Shown: one piece after another, positions 1 through 9,778 of the stretch
Numbering within the stretch: position 1 is the first letter of the stretch
How the letters are laid out: every line of letters starts with the position of its first letter
NCBI GenBank assembly: GCA_025210345.1
Contig: JAOARX010000008.1
Location: 118,038-182,037, forward strand
Direction of reading: 5' to 3'
DNA length: 64,000 nucleotides
Source: Pelagimonas sp.
GTDB taxonomy: Bacteria; Pseudomonadota; Alphaproteobacteria; Rhodobacterales; Rhodobacteraceae
Program-made: the position numbers and the translations under genes
The notes under the pieces: generated by a model
Databases searched by the model: none
Told to the model about the DNA's origin: nothing
What the model saw: the letters and a program-made list of their open reading frames with translations, nothing else

Positions 1-696
1 AGCCATGTTCTGCACATCGACAGCGATGAGTTTGTCTTTTTTGATCAAGGAGATCTGGCCGCGCTGCGGGATCGGACCTCGGACGCCGATGTGGTTGCGT
101 TGCCTTGGCATGCCCTGGGTGACAGTGGGATAATCGAATGGCACCCCGGCGATCTGGTGTTGGCGAAAAACATCCGCTCAGAACCGGGCCCCACGCCCGG
201 TGAGACCAAGTTCAAATCCTTGTTCCGGGTCCAGAGCTTTGCCAGGGCCACCGATCACAACCCGTTGCATCCGCTGGTGGATGATCCGCTTGTGGTGACG
301 CCTGATGGCAAACCCCTGCGCAACGGCACCCTCTATCAAGAAAAATCCGCACGCTTCCGCCCCACCGCCGTGGCCTGCAACGTGAACAGCGCGCGGATTT
401 TTCATTATGGCATCCGCGCCAGCGACGCGTTCTTGATGAAAAACATGCGCGGAGACGGGCAGGCCAACGACAACGGCAAATACCGCATCGGGTCAGATTG
501 GCACCGCGCGGGCAATCGCAATGACGTCGAAGAAACGCGCATGCAATCGGTGTTGCCCGCCCTGCGGCAATTGCTAAGCCAATGGCGCGAAGACCCGGTT
601 GTCGCGCGTCTGGAACGGCGCTGCCAGGACTGGTTTCGTGAGACTCGTGACCAGATGTACGCCCTGGACCATGCGCCTTATGAAACGGGGATATAG
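1..696 (+). CDS. Glycosyltransferase family 2-like protein (5' end missing)
   Basis: The reading frame is open from the first base and stops at 696, so only the C-terminal 231 residues are present. The first residues contain the acidic motif HIDSDEFVFF, which matches the metal- and nucleotide-sugar-binding D-x-D-E-F motif of bacterial GT-A fold transferases of the Glyco_tranf_2_4 type. A Trp/His-rich segment follows, as is usual in this family. The role would be transfer of a sugar to an unidentified acceptor, probably in the cytoplasm. It reads toward lpdA but is separated from it by 143 bp. The family call rests on the DxDEF motif and general composition only, and the donor and acceptor cannot be told from the sequence. 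Confidence 0.6.
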   Translation, partial: SHVLHIDSDEFVFFDQGDLAALRDRTSDADVVALPWHALGDSGIIEWHPGDLVLAKNIRSEPGPTPGETKFKSLFRVQSFARATDHNPLHPLVDDPLVVTPDGKPLRNGTLYQEKSARFRPTAVACNVNSARIFHYGIRASDAFLMKNMRGDGQANDNGKYRIGSDWHRAGNRNDVEETRMQSVLPALRQLLSQWREDPVVARLERRCQDWFRETRDQMYALDHAPYETGI

Positions 697-839
697 CCAT
701 GACCTGCGCGTTCCCACCCCAAAATGCGGCACCCTCAGCCGGGGCCGCCATCTATTTGCTTCGATCTTGCGTTGCAGATCGACACCTGATGACGACATGG
801 GCCTTCCCGTGTCGCGAACAAAACCGATAGGAGATTGAA

Positions 840-2234
840 ATGGCATCTTACGACGTGATCGTGATTGGCGCGGGGCCGGGTGGCTATGTGTCCGCTATTC
901 GCTGTGCCCAGTTGGGCCTGAAAACCGCGGTGGTCGAAGGGCGTGACACGCTTGGCGGCACCTGCCTGAACGTGGGTTGCATCCCCTCCAAGGCACTGCT
1001 GCACGCGACGCACTCGCTGCATGAGGCGGAACACAACTTTGCCGAAATGGGCCTGAAGGGCAAATCGCCCAGCGTCGATTGGGACCAGATGAAGACCTAT
1101 AAGTCCAACGTTGTGGGGCAAAACACCGGCGGCATCGAATTCCTGTTCAAAAAGAACAAGATCGACTGGATCAAAGGCTGGGGTTCGATCCCGGCGGCGG
1201 GTCAGGTCAAAGTGGGCGACGACGTGCACGAAGCCAAGAACATCATCATCGCGTCTGGGTCCGAGCCGTCATCGGTGCCCGGTGCAGAGGTCACGATTGA
1301 CGAGAAAATCGTCGTCACATCAACCGGCGCGCTGGATCTGCCCAAGATCCCCAAAAAGATGGTCGTGATTGGCGCGGGTGTCATTGGTTTGGAACTGGGG
1401 TCTGTCTATGCCCGTCTGGGCTCTGACGTGCATGTGGTTGAATTCCTTGATCATATCACACCCGGCATGGATGCAGACGTGCAAAAGGGGCTGTTGAAGA
1501 TCCTCAAGAAACAGGGCCTCAAATTCACTCTGGGCGCTGCTGTCTCCAAGGTTGAGACCCTGAAAACCAAGGCCAAGGTCACCTATAAACTGCGCAAGGA
1601 CGATAGCGAAGAAACGCTGGACGCCGATGTGGTTCTGGTTGCCACCGGGCGCAAACCCTTTACCGATGGTCTGGGTCTTGAGGCTCTGGGGGTTGAGATG
1701 TCGCCGCGCGGGCAGATCAAAACCGACAATCAATGGCGCACCAATGTGCCCGGCATCTACGCCATCGGCGACGCCATCGACGGTCCGATGCTGGCCCACA
1801 AAGCCGAGGACGAAGGCATGGCCGCCGCCGAGGTCATCGCCGGCAAGCACGGCCACGTGAACTATGACGTGATCCCCGGTGTGATCTATACCACACCCGA
1901 GGTCGCCAGCGTTGGCCTGACCGAAGCCGCCGCCAAGGAAACCGGCCGCAACATCAAGGTGGGCAAGTTTTCGTTCATGGGCAATGGCCGCGCCAAAGCC
2001 GTGTTCCAGGGCGACGGTTTTGTCAAAATCATCGCGGACAAAGACACCGACCGCGTGCTGGGCGCGCATATCATCGGCCCCGCGGCCGGGGATCTGATCC
2101 ACGAGATCTGCGTCGCGATGGAATTTGGTGCCAGTGCCGAAGACATCGCCCTGACCTGCCACGCGCACCCGACCTATTCCGAGGCCGTGCGTGAAGCCGC
2201 GCTTGCCTGTGGCGACGGCGCGATCCATATGTAA
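840..2234 (+). CDS. lpdA: Dihydrolipoyl dehydrogenase (E3)
   Basis: This flavoprotein reoxidises dihydrolipoamide on the E2 subunits of the 2-oxoglutarate and pyruvate dehydrogenase complexes and passes electrons to NAD+. At 464 residues it has the normal E3 length. The FAD site GAGPGGY lies at residues 10-16, the redox-active disulfide is Cys42/Cys47 in [13 protein letters not shown], and a second nucleotide motif ([10 protein letters not shown]) lies near residue 178 for NAD. The C-terminal dimerisation domain ends with HPTYSE, giving catalytic His443 and Glu448. The ATG follows a purine-rich GGAGATTGAA. No E1 or E2 gene lies in the window, so which complex it serves here is inferred from the family. 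Confidence 0.96.
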   Translation: MASYDVIVIGAGPGGYVSAIRCAQLGLKTAVVEGRDTLGGTCLNVGCIPSKALLHATHSLHEAEHNFAEMGLKGKSPSVDWDQMKTYKSNVVGQNTGGIEFLFKKNKIDWIKGWGSIPAAGQVKVGDDVHEAKNIIIASGSEPSSVPGAEVTIDEKIVVTSTGALDLPKIPKKMVVIGAGVIGLELGSVYARLGSDVHVVEFLDHITPGMDADVQKGLLKILKKQGLKFTLGAAVSKVETLKTKAKVTYKLRKDDSEETLDADVVLVATGRKPFTDGLGLEALGVEMSPRGQIKTDNQWRTNVPGIYAIGDAIDGPMLAHKAEDEGMAAAEVIAGKHGHVNYDVIPGVIYTTPEVASVGLTEAAAKETGRNIKVGKFSFMGNGRAKAVFQGDGFVKIIADKDTDRVLGAHIIGPAAGDLIHEICVAMEFGASAEDIALTCHAHPTYSEAVREAALACGDGAIHM

Positions 2235-2241
2235 ATCCAAC

Positions 2242-2266
2242 GGCCTGCCCCGTTTTAGGGCGGGCC
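2242..2266 (+). terminator. Hairpin after lpdA, possible weak terminator
   Basis: A 9-bp arm (GGCCTGCCC) pairs with GGGCGGGCC across a 7-nt loop, with one wobble pair. It sits directly behind the lpdA stop. There is no strong T-run after it, so intrinsic termination is only possible. Confidence 0.35.
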
Positions 2267-2281
2267 ACCCCTGTTTGACCC

Positions 2282-2800
2282 ATGAAATTTCTTAATCTTT
2301 TCCTCATTGTCACCGCGGGCCTTTTCGTCGGCTACATGACCCGCAACGCGTTCGCGCCTCAGCCGGACCGCGTCACGCGTATTCTGGAAATCTACACCGA
2401 GTTCTGCATTCCGAACCTGACAGGTTCCCAGCCGGTCGATGGTGAATCCATCGGTCTATCCCCCGTCAATTGGCCGGAAAGGAGTTGGATCGACGGTGAC
2501 GCGCAGGCTTTCGTTCGACTGAATGACCGTAGTTGCTCTATCAATACAATGGCACCTATCGCATTGAACAAAAGAGACGCCAAGGCTCTCGCCAAACGCC
2601 TTGAGCCCATCGTGCATAGCACCTTCCCAGACCTAGCTTTCGATCCCAAAAGCCGACTGGGCAGTATCTCGGTTGCTTGGATGGACGGAGAGATCCGCTC
2701 CCCCTCCCGCTGGGGCACCTATTTCTTTGCCACACCCGAGCATGGCAAACACGCATATAGTATCCTAAGCCTCTCTTTGCCGCGAGAACCGAAACCCTAA
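2282..2800 (+). CDS. Hypothetical membrane-anchored protein
   Basis: I do not recognise this 172-residue protein. Residues 3-20 form one hydrophobic segment, either an uncleaved anchor or a signal peptide, and the rest is a soluble domain that would face the periplasm. Two or three Cys residues (near 42 and 81) might form a disulfide. The ATG lies 47 bp after lpdA with no clear Shine-Dalgarno, and the gene is followed 75 bp later by a secreted protease. Codon use looks slightly less GC-rich than its neighbours. It may be a lineage-specific envelope protein. Confidence 0.6.
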   Translation: MKFLNLFLIVTAGLFVGYMTRNAFAPQPDRVTRILEIYTEFCIPNLTGSQPVDGESIGLSPVNWPERSWIDGDAQAFVRLNDRSCSINTMAPIALNKRDAKALAKRLEPIVHSTFPDLAFDPKSRLGSISVAWMDGEIRSPSRWGTYFFATPEHGKHAYSILSLSLPREPKP

Positions 2801-2874
2801 AATCGTCCCATTCCGCCCCACCTTCGCGCCACATTCCTACGCAAAGCTGCTGCTGACCCAAAGGGATAGCAGAT

Positions 2875-3717
2875 ATGGTTCGCAAAACTCTTGGCCTTGT
2901 TCTGGGCGCTCTTTTGATCACTGCCCTGCCCACGCAGGCGCAGGACACCCGGCGCATTGATCAACGCAGCAAGCTGTTGGGATGGGAAGCCGTGGGCAAG
3001 CTTGAGACCGGGACAGGTTATTGCACCGCCGCCCTGATCGCGCGTGACATTGTGCTCACGGCGGCCCATTGCGTCTATCGTGACAATGGTCAGCTGATCC
3101 CTGCCAGCCAGATCAAATTCCGCCCCGGCTATTTCGACGGTGCGGCGCTTGAAACCCGTGGCGTGACCCAAATCGCCGCGCATGAGAGCTATCGGCACAG
3201 TGGCACCGGACAGATCAGCGGACAGAATATCGCCAATGATCTCGCGCTGTTGCGTCTGGACGCCCCGATTTACGCGCATGGGGTCAATCCGTTTTTGATC
3301 CACCAGCGCTATGAACCCGGCAAGCCTGTGACGCTGGTGTCCTATGGCCGGGGGCGCGACGAAGCGCTGACCCACGAAAAGGACTGCACGTTAAAACAGC
3401 ACTACCGCGACGGGGTGATTGCTTTTGATTGCTCCAGCACCTTCGGGTCGTCTGGTGCGCCGGTGTTCGTGCGCGAAGACGGGCGGATGCGCATTCTTTC
3501 CGTGGTGTCCGCCGGGGGCACCGGGCGCGATGGCACTGCGGAAACCTATGGCATGACCCTGCCCGATCGCGTGGCCCACCTGAAAAAGCGCCTGAGGACC
3601 GAGGCAGCCGGAATCAAATCCAATCCCGGCGGCAAAGTGGTGCGCGTCAATCGTTTGGGCAGCGCCACGCGCCAAAAGGTCGGAAGCGCCCGCTTCGTAA
3701 GCGTGCCGGGATCGTGA
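2875..3717 (+). CDS. Secreted trypsin-like serine protease
   Basis: This is a chymotrypsin-fold (S1 family) peptidase acting outside the cytoplasmic membrane. A signal peptide occupies residues 1-22 (cleavage expected after TQAQ). The catalytic triad is visible as His65 (LTAAHC), Asp122 (NDLALLRLD) and Ser193. The serine motif is GSSGAP rather than the classic GDSGGP, a substitution found in many bacterial homologues. Cys50/Cys66 would form the usual histidine-loop disulfide. A basic tail of about 50 residues rich in Arg, Lys and Gly follows the catalytic domain. The ATG follows AAAGGGATAGCAG. The gene converges with the flavin protein at 3721, only 3 bp away. The substrate is unknown. Confidence 0.85.
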   Translation: MVRKTLGLVLGALLITALPTQAQDTRRIDQRSKLLGWEAVGKLETGTGYCTAALIARDIVLTAAHCVYRDNGQLIPASQIKFRPGYFDGAALETRGVTQIAAHESYRHSGTGQISGQNIANDLALLRLDAPIYAHGVNPFLIHQRYEPGKPVTLVSYGRGRDEALTHEKDCTLKQHYRDGVIAFDCSSTFGSSGAPVFVREDGRMRILSVVSAGGTGRDGTAETYGMTLPDRVAHLKKRLRTEAAGIKSNPGGKVVRVNRLGSATRQKVGSARFVSVPGS

Positions 3718-3720
3718 CCC

Positions 3721-4320
3721 CTACCACATGCGTGGGATCGCGTTCTTTTCATAATCGCGATCATAGTCCGGGCCGCCATATTCCCCGTCGGTCATTTCGG
3801 CCATGATCTGACCAACCGTGGGCACCGTATCTTTGTCATCGCGCGCCCAAAGCCCCGACCGCATCAGCGCCTTGGCGCATTGGGTAAAGACTTCGTGCAG
3901 TTCGATCACCAAAACACTCGCCGGCAATATCCCCTTGCGGGCAAAGCTTTGGCGCAAAGGTTCATCATCGGTCAGCCAGGCCTTGCCATTCACCCGCACC
4001 GTTGTTTTGGACCCCGGCACCATGAACAACAAAGCAACCCGCCCATCGTCGACAATGTCGCGCAACGCATCAATGCGGTTGTTGCCCTTCCAATCGGGCA
4101 TCAACAGTGTCTTGCTGTCATGTACCCGCACCACCGGGCCGTCATCGCCACGCGGTGTGCCGCGCACGCCTTCGGCCCCAACGGTGCTGAGAATGCAAAA
4201 CCGTGATCCTTCAATCCACGCGCGATACAGCGGTGTCAGGTGGTCCGCAACCTTGGATAAAGACGCCGGAACCGGCGCGCCGTATAGGTCACTTAGATCT
4301 TTCGCGTGCAGCTTTCGCAT
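3721..4320 (-). CDS. Pyridoxamine 5'-phosphate oxidase-family flavin-binding protein
   Basis: This 199-residue protein has the split-barrel FMN-binding fold of the PNPOx-like superfamily. Residues 30-150 contain the typical strand pattern (SRFCILSTVGAEGVRGTPRG, then DNRIDALRDIVDDGRVALLF and a later VRVNGKAWLTDD). It resembles the MSMEG_1061 type, annotated as FMN-dependent reductases or oxidoreductases rather than true pyridoxine oxidases. The start overlaps the end of the acyltransferase gene by 32 bp, so it is the last gene of the ftsE-ftsX-acyltransferase operon and is translationally coupled. No substrate can be inferred. Confidence 0.75.
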   Translation of the reverse strand: MRKLHAKDLSDLYGAPVPASLSKVADHLTPLYRAWIEGSRFCILSTVGAEGVRGTPRGDDGPVVRVHDSKTLLMPDWKGNNRIDALRDIVDDGRVALLFMVPGSKTTVRVNGKAWLTDDEPLRQSFARKGILPASVLVIELHEVFTQCAKALMRSGLWARDDKDTVPTVGQIMAEMTDGEYGGPDYDRDYEKNAIPRMW

Positions 4321-5029
4321 CGAAACCAGCCTCCAGCATCAGGGCATCCGAGGCGGTTTCCACCTCATGTGCCAATGTTTTCAGGAACACGTCTTTCTTC
4401 AGACCCGGTTCAATCACGGGCAAGAATTCAACCACCGCCGTACCCGGTTTGCGCAGCACGCCGCGTTTGGGCCAGAATACACCACAGTTGATCGCGACGG
4501 GGGCGCAGGGCTGTCCCATTTGTTCATATAGCACCGCCGTGCCGACCTTGTAAGGCGCATCCGAATCCAGTGGCGTGCGTGTGCCCTGGGCATAGATGAT
4601 CAGCTGACCGGGATGCGCGGTGCCGTTGGCCACGCCTTCCTTCATCTTCTTGATCGCTGCGCCACGTTTGCCACGGTTAACCGGAATACATCCGATCCGC
4701 AACCCGTATTGGCCAAGGATCGGCGCATACATCAGCTCCCGCTTCATGATGAACTTACCGGCATCCAGCACGCCAAAAATCATGAGAATATCAAGGAAAG
4801 ACTGGTGCTTTGCCGCCACCAGCACTTCGCCTTTGGGCACCTCACCGCGCACTTCGGTCTTGAGGCCCACCATCCAGCCAGCGGTCCAGCACACCCAACG
4901 GCAATAGGTTTTGCAGGCGGCACGCGCGCCCTTCGCACTGATCAAAGCCCATGGAAAAAACGTAATGCCAATGACCAACATCATGACGTACATCTGGGTG
5001 TTAAAAATCAGTGAGCGCACATATTGCAT
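4289..5029 (-). CDS. plsC: 1-acyl-sn-glycerol-3-phosphate acyltransferase
   Basis: This membrane enzyme adds the second acyl chain to lysophosphatidate, making phosphatidate for phospholipid synthesis. At 246 residues it fits the PlsC/AGPAT family. An N-terminal hydrophobic segment (residues 7-35) is followed by the acyltransferase motif I, KHQSFLD (H-x4-D), near residue 75, and by motif III, a GTRTPLD-type stretch near residue 150 that starts with IYAQGTR. Its ATG overlaps the ftsX stop as ATGA, which indicates coupling. A role restricted to lysophosphatidate is likely but not certain, because haemolysin-like and ornithine-lipid acyltransferases share these motifs. Confidence 0.87.
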   Translation of the reverse strand: MQYVRSLIFNTQMYVMMLVIGITFFPWALISAKGARAACKTYCRWVCWTAGWMVGLKTEVRGEVPKGEVLVAAKHQSFLDILMIFGVLDAGKFIMKRELMYAPILGQYGLRIGCIPVNRGKRGAAIKKMKEGVANGTAHPGQLIIYAQGTRTPLDSDAPYKVGTAVLYEQMGQPCAPVAINCGVFWPKRGVLRKPGTAVVEFLPVIEPGLKKDVFLKTLAHEVETASDALMLEAGFDAKAARERSK

Positions 5030-5934
5030 CAGCTCAACCCCTCTAGCACACGCCGCGCGGCGGTTTGTGTTGCAACAAAGGCCACCGCTGCCGACAAGGG
5101 CGGCACCAAGAGTGGCCAGGCCCAGTGCAGGCCTTCAAATCGCAGTCCGGTCAGGAATGACCCGGCTTCGGAATTGCCCGGCATGATGGCCACGGCGATC
5201 AACCCCATGAACGTTCCCATGGATGCCCCAGTAAAGGCCCGCAGGGTAAAACGGCGCACAAAGGCCCCCGCGATATAGCTGTCTGTCGCCCCCACCAGCC
5301 GCAGCACGGAAATCACCTGCGCATTGGCTGCCAGCGCCGCATTGGCCGCCAGTGTCACCATCGCGCCCATGGTTGCCCCGATCAAGACAATCGCGATCCA
5401 GCCAAGCAGCCGCAATCGCGCCGCTGCAACCAGCAAAGGTTTGCGCCAGCGTCCGTGCTCATCCAGAACCGCGCCGGGCACTTCGGCCTGAAGCCGCAAC
5501 CGCAGCCCCTCGCTGTCATAGCCTTCGGGGGATTGTTCGATGCGGATCAGCTGCGGCACGGGCAAATCATCAATCGGCAGTCCCGGTCCAAACCAGGGCT
5601 CCAGCAGGGCTTTTTGTTCCTCAGGTGTCAGGGCCTGCGCGTTCACAACCCCCGGCGTTTGCTCAAGAAGTTTCAGCGCCGCAGCGGTCTGCCCCTTCAT
5701 TTCCTCTTTTGGCGCCGAAATCCGTATGGTTGCCTCGCGCGCCAGTTCTTCGCCCCAGACCTGGGCGAGACGACCGGAGGCCAGCGACAGCGCCAAGGCA
5801 AACACAGCCAGAAACGACATGGCCGCCGCCGTGAACAGCGTCAGCCGAACCGTAAACCCCGAGGGGGGCACCACCCGATCCGCCGCCGCATCCGCCACCA
5901 GAAACGGACGCAGATTTGTGAGCAGGGCTCTCAT
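5029..5934 (-). CDS. ftsX: Cell-division ABC transporter permease FtsX
   Basis: FtsX is the membrane partner of FtsE and links division to periplasmic peptidoglycan hydrolases. The 301-residue protein has the expected topology: one membrane span at about residues 27-52, a periplasmic domain of about 120 residues, then three spans at about 172-198, 215-245 and 265-290. The periplasmic domain carries the usual PEEQKALLEPW-like stretch. It overlaps ftsE by four bases (ATGA) and the acyltransferase by one codon, so the genes form one operon. The sequence is diverged, as is normal for alphaproteobacterial FtsX. Confidence 0.88.
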   Translation of the reverse strand: MRALLTNLRPFLVADAAADRVVPPSGFTVRLTLFTAAAMSFLAVFALALSLASGRLAQVWGEELAREATIRISAPKEEMKGQTAAALKLLEQTPGVVNAQALTPEEQKALLEPWFGPGLPIDDLPVPQLIRIEQSPEGYDSEGLRLRLQAEVPGAVLDEHGRWRKPLLVAAARLRLLGWIAIVLIGATMGAMVTLAANAALAANAQVISVLRLVGATDSYIAGAFVRRFTLRAFTGASMGTFMGLIAVAIMPGNSEAGSFLTGLRFEGLHWAWPLLVPPLSAAVAFVATQTAARRVLEGLS

Positions 5935-6608
5935 AGGTCAACTCCCGCGGCCTGGACCGTCTTGTTGGCAATGCGCAGAATTCGCGCGGGCACCATGGTT
6001 TTGGCCGCGCGGATCAACCCCAGATCATGGGTGGCGATCATCACCGTTTTGCCCATTTTGTTCAGCTCGACCAACAGCCTGAGCAACCTTTGCGACATTT
6101 CCCAATCCACGTTGCCCGTGGGTTCATCCGCCAAGATCACATCGGGCGACAAGATCAGCGCCCGCGCCAAAGCCGCCCGTTGGCGTTCCCCGCCCGACAG
6201 TTCCGGCGGCAGGGATTCATATTTGTCTGACAGGCCGACCCAGCTCATCAACTCGCTTAGGTTTTGTGCCTGCTCGGGTGTTGCCTGCCCTGAAACAGTC
6301 AACGGCAGGGCAACGTTTTCGGCAATCGGCAAGTGATCAAGGAACTGGCAGTCCTGATGCACCACCCCAATGCGCCGCCGCATCAGGGCCATCTCATCGC
6401 GGCTTAGTCCCGTTGCGTCCCGTTCAAACAGGGATACGTTTCCCTGGCTGGCCTGCAAGGCGCCATAGCACAGTTTTAAAAACGTGGTCTTGCCTGCACC
6501 CGAGGGGCCCGTCAGGAAATGGAACGCCCCCGGCGCAAGTTGCAGCGAAATCCCCGTCAACAGCGCGTCACTGCCATAGGAATAGGCAACATTGTCAAAT
6601 TCGATCAT
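5931..6608 (-). CDS. ftsE: Cell-division ATP-binding protein FtsE
   Basis: This is the cytoplasmic ATPase of the FtsEX complex. At 225 residues it is full length. It shows Walker A (GPSGAGKTTFLK, about residue 35), a Q-loop (VVHQDCQFLDHL), the ABC signature LSGGERQRAALARA, Walker B VILADEPTGNVD, and the switch histidine in IATHDLGL. The NVD after Walker B is characteristic of FtsE. It is the first gene of a four-gene minus-strand operon, and the 185-bp gap to the divergent zinc-ribbon gene should carry the promoter. Confidence 0.93.
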   Translation of the reverse strand: MIEFDNVAYSYGSDALLTGISLQLAPGAFHFLTGPSGAGKTTFLKLCYGALQASQGNVSLFERDATGLSRDEMALMRRRIGVVHQDCQFLDHLPIAENVALPLTVSGQATPEQAQNLSELMSWVGLSDKYESLPPELSGGERQRAALARALILSPDVILADEPTGNVDWEMSQRLLRLLVELNKMGKTVMIATHDLGLIRAAKTMVPARILRIANKTVQAAGVDL

Positions 6609-6793
6609 GCGGTCCCCGCGTGCCCATCCTGCCTTGGTCCATTTGTTTTGCCCGTTCCCCTGCCGTCATGCAACGTGATGGGCAGAAAGTTTTGGCCTTT
6701 TCCCCGTGATAAGGGCATCTTATTGTTGGAATACAAGCCAATGACGGGCCCATGATGGGCCATCGGCAGGAATGTGGCGGCAAGGAACGGGAT

Positions 6794-7765
6794 ATGAGCA
6801 GAATACGGCTGGTTTGCCCCAACTGTGGGGCACAATACGAAGTGCCTTTGAACGTCATTCCTGATGCGGGCCGCGATGTACAGTGCTCAAGCTGTGCCCA
6901 CACTTGGTTTCAACGGCACCCGGATCAGGATCAGGCCCTAGCTGAAGAACTGGAACAACCCGTAGAAGACGTCGCTTGGGAACAGGCTCTCGAAGAAGAG
7001 CCCGCACCGGCGGAACCGGCGCACCGGGACACGCCAGCCCCCCGGGACGCAACAGAGCCTCAGCCCCCCCCTGCCCCACGTCGGACCTTTGATCCGGAAC
7101 TGACCGACATGTTCCGCGAAGAACGCGAATTCGAGGCCCGCCAACGCGCGGCGCAGGCCCTTGAAACACAGCCGGATCTGGGGCTGCAAAGCCCGGACGA
7201 AGACGAAAGGGCGCGTCGCGATCGCCAATCGCGCGAGCGCATGGCGCGCCTGCGTGGCTCGGCCCCCGAACCCGCCCCTGCGCCGACGTTCGACGAAGCT
7301 GCCGTCCCCACCTTGGGGACAGCGCCCGAGCCGGAACAGCCATCGGTTCCCGAACATGAGGCCGCCGCAGCGGCCGCGGCCGCCGTGGGGTCGCGTCGGG
7401 ATCTGTTGCCCGACGTCGAAGAGATCAACCAAACCCTGCGCTCTGACGCAGATCCGCGGCCTCAGGATTTTCCCGGCGATGGTCTGCCACCGCAGGAAAC
7501 CCCGCGCCAAGGTGGCTTTGGCAAAGGGTTTCTTAGCATGATTGTGCTGGCGGGTTTGGGTATCGGCACCTATGCCTATGCCCCGAAACTCTCACAAAGC
7601 GTGCCCGCAATCGCGCCGTATCTGGACGTCTATGTCAGCAAGGTCGACGCAGGCCGCATTTGGCTGGATGGTCAAATTACCGCCCTTTTACAACAGCTTG
7701 ATAGCATGGCATCGGAAAATCAGACCGCACCCAGCAATGCGACCGCGCCCGACAGCGACGATTAA
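6794..7765 (+). CDS. MJ0042-type zinc-ribbon membrane protein
   Basis: The protein starts with a CPNCGAQY...CSSCAHTW zinc ribbon (two CxxC pairs within residues 8-35), the MJ0042/zinc_ribbon_5 domain common in alphaproteobacteria. A long acidic, proline- and alanine-rich linker follows. A single membrane span lies at about residues 252-270, and the last 50 residues would be periplasmic. I chose the ATG at 6794 because AAGGA lies 8 bases upstream and the zinc ribbon begins at once; an earlier ATG at 6752 would add 14 unrelated residues. It is divergent from ftsE. The function is unknown; the family is often described as regulatory. Confidence 0.8.
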   Translation: MSRIRLVCPNCGAQYEVPLNVIPDAGRDVQCSSCAHTWFQRHPDQDQALAEELEQPVEDVAWEQALEEEPAPAEPAHRDTPAPRDATEPQPPPAPRRTFDPELTDMFREEREFEARQRAAQALETQPDLGLQSPDEDERARRDRQSRERMARLRGSAPEPAPAPTFDEAAVPTLGTAPEPEQPSVPEHEAAAAAAAAVGSRRDLLPDVEEINQTLRSDADPRPQDFPGDGLPPQETPRQGGFGKGFLSMIVLAGLGIGTYAYAPKLSQSVPAIAPYLDVYVSKVDAGRIWLDGQITALLQQLDSMASENQTAPSNATAPDSDD

Positions 7766-7891
7766 GACGATCAGACCCGGCCAATCGCCACAAAGCGTAC
7801 AACTAACATCTCAAATCGTCAGCATCGCCGTCAAGACCGCATGCTGATCATGCCACGCGCCTGCGCGATCGGGTGTTGGCGTCGCACCCGG

Positions 7892-7928
7892 AAAAAAAGC
7901 CCCCCGAACCTGCGCGGCACGGGGGGCT
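7892..7928 (-). terminator. Rho-independent terminator of the nqr operon
   Basis: On the minus strand the arms AGCCCCCCG and CGGGGGGCT form a 9-bp stem with a 13-nt loop, followed by seven T residues. It begins 8 bases beyond the nqrF stop, exactly where the operon should end. Confidence 0.92.
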
Positions 7929-7935
7929 AAAATTT

Positions 7936-9158
7936 TTATCCGCCGAAATCATCCAGCATGATGTCTTCGCGATCAACGCCCAGATCCAGGAGCATATTGA
8001 TCACCGACTGGTTCATGATGGGTGGGCCACACATGTAGAATTCACAGTCTTCCGGCGCCGGGTGATCCTTGAGGTACTCTTCGAACAGGACGTTGTGAAT
8101 AAAGCCGGTCAGGCCCTTCCAGTCGTCTTCGGGCAGCGCATCCGACAGGGCGACGTGCCATTCGAAATTGTCAAACTCTTCGGCCAGTTGGTCAAAGTCC
8201 TCAACAAAGAACATCTCTTTCTTAGAGCGCGCACCATACCAGAAGGTAATCTTGCGGTTGCGGTTCTCAAGGCGCTTGAGCTGGTCAAAGATATGCGACC
8301 GCATCGGTGCCATACCGGCCCCCCCCCGATAAAGACCATCTCTTTTTCGGTTTCGCGGGCAAAGAATTCACCAAACGGACCAGAGATCGTGACCTTGTCA
8401 CCCGGCTTGAGGTTAAAGATGTAGGACGACATCTGCCCCGGGGGAATGCCCTCGGTGCCCGGCGGAGGCGATGCCACGCGGACATTGAGCATGATCAAGC
8501 CCTTTTCATCCGGGTAGTTCGCCATGGAATAGGCGCGTTCGATCGGTTCGGACACGGTGGATTTGTACTGCCACAGATTGAACTTGTCCCAGTCGTCGCG
8601 GTATTCGGTCTGAATATCGAAATCGGTATAAGACAGGGTATGGGCCGGTGCCTCGATCTGGATATAGCCACCCGCGCGGAAGTTCACATCCTCACCCTCG
8701 GGCAGTTCCAGCACGAGGTTCTTGATGAAGGTCGCCACGTTTTCGTTGGACCGCACGGTGCATTCCCACTTTTTGACGCCAAAGACCTCTTCGGGGACTT
8801 CCACTTCCATGTCCTGCTTGACCGCGACCTGACAGGACAGGCGGTCGCCGCAGGATGCTTCGCGCTTGGTGATGTGGCTTTCTTCGGTGGGCAGGATCGA
8901 CCCGCCACCGGAATGCACCTTGACCCGGCACTGCGCGCAGGTGCCGCCACCGCCGCAGGCCGATGGAACAAACAGCTTTTGTTCCGCCAGCGTTTGCAAC
9001 AGCTTACCACCCGCCGGAACGGAGATGGTTTTTTCGCCGTTGATGGTGATATTGACATTGCCCGAGCTGACCAGTTTCGACCGCGCGGCGAGAATGATCG
9101 CCACCAGCGCCAAAACGATCAGCGTGAACAGGATGATCCCAAGACTAAATGTTGCCAT
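7936..9158 (-). CDS. nqrF: Na+-NQR subunit F, interrupted by one frameshift
   Basis: NqrF takes electrons from NADH through FAD and a [2Fe-2S] cluster into the sodium pump. The N-terminal span (residues 3-25) and ferredoxin domain with the cluster motif [11 protein letters not shown] and the later LSCQ are intact, as are the FAD motif RAYSMANYP and the NADH-binding start FIGGG. There the frame breaks: the run at 8319-8327 has nine C residues, whereas GGG-A-G-M-A-P needs ten. After restoring one base the protein continues in the frame ending at 7936 (residues M-A-P-M-R-S-H to D-D-F-G-G) and has the usual length of about 407. Either this is a sequencing error or the gene is truly broken. All other subunits and the terminator are intact, which favours an error. 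Confidence 0.88.
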
Positions 9159-9170
9159 CTCTCGATCCCC

Positions 9171-9778
9171 TTACAGCTTGACGCCCGAGAAGGACATGAA
9201 GGCCAGTGCCATCAGACCCGCGGTGATAAAGGTGATGCCTAGGCCCTGAAGGCCATCGGGAATATCGGAATACTTGAGCTTTTCGCGCACCCCCGCCATC
9301 GCGGTGATCGCCAGCGCCCAGCCAAAGCCCGAGGACACGCCGTAGGTCAGGCTTTCGCCAAAGTCATACCCACGTTCCACCATGAACAGCGACCCACCAA
9401 GGATCGCGCAGTTCACCGTGATCAGCGGCAAAAAGACCCCCAGCGCGTTGTAAAGCGGCGGGAAATACTTATCGAGAACCATCTCAAGGATCTGCACCAG
9501 CGCCGCGATCACACCGATATAGGAAATCAGGCCCAGAAAGGTCAGATCCACATCCGGGAACCCGGCCCAGGCCAGCGCGCCGGGCGCCAGAAGATAGGTC
9601 AGGATCAGGTTGTTCGCGGGCACTGTGATCGATTGCACGATCATCACGGAGATCCCCAGGCCAATGGCCGTCGAGATCTTTTTCGATACCGCGATAAAGG
9701 TACACATCCCCAGGAAAAAGGACAGCGCCAGGTTTTCAACGAAGATCGCTTTGACAGCGAGAGCAATATAGCCTTCCA

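Noticed and set aside
1320..2240. Long open frame antisense to lpdA
   Set aside because: It is His/Gly-rich shadow sequence of a strongly conserved gene with no domain or ribosome site.
8319..8327. Programmed ribosomal frameshift in nqrF
   Set aside because: No recognised slippery heptamer with a downstream structure could be defended, and Na+-NQR is not known to use one. Sequencing error or mutation is simpler.
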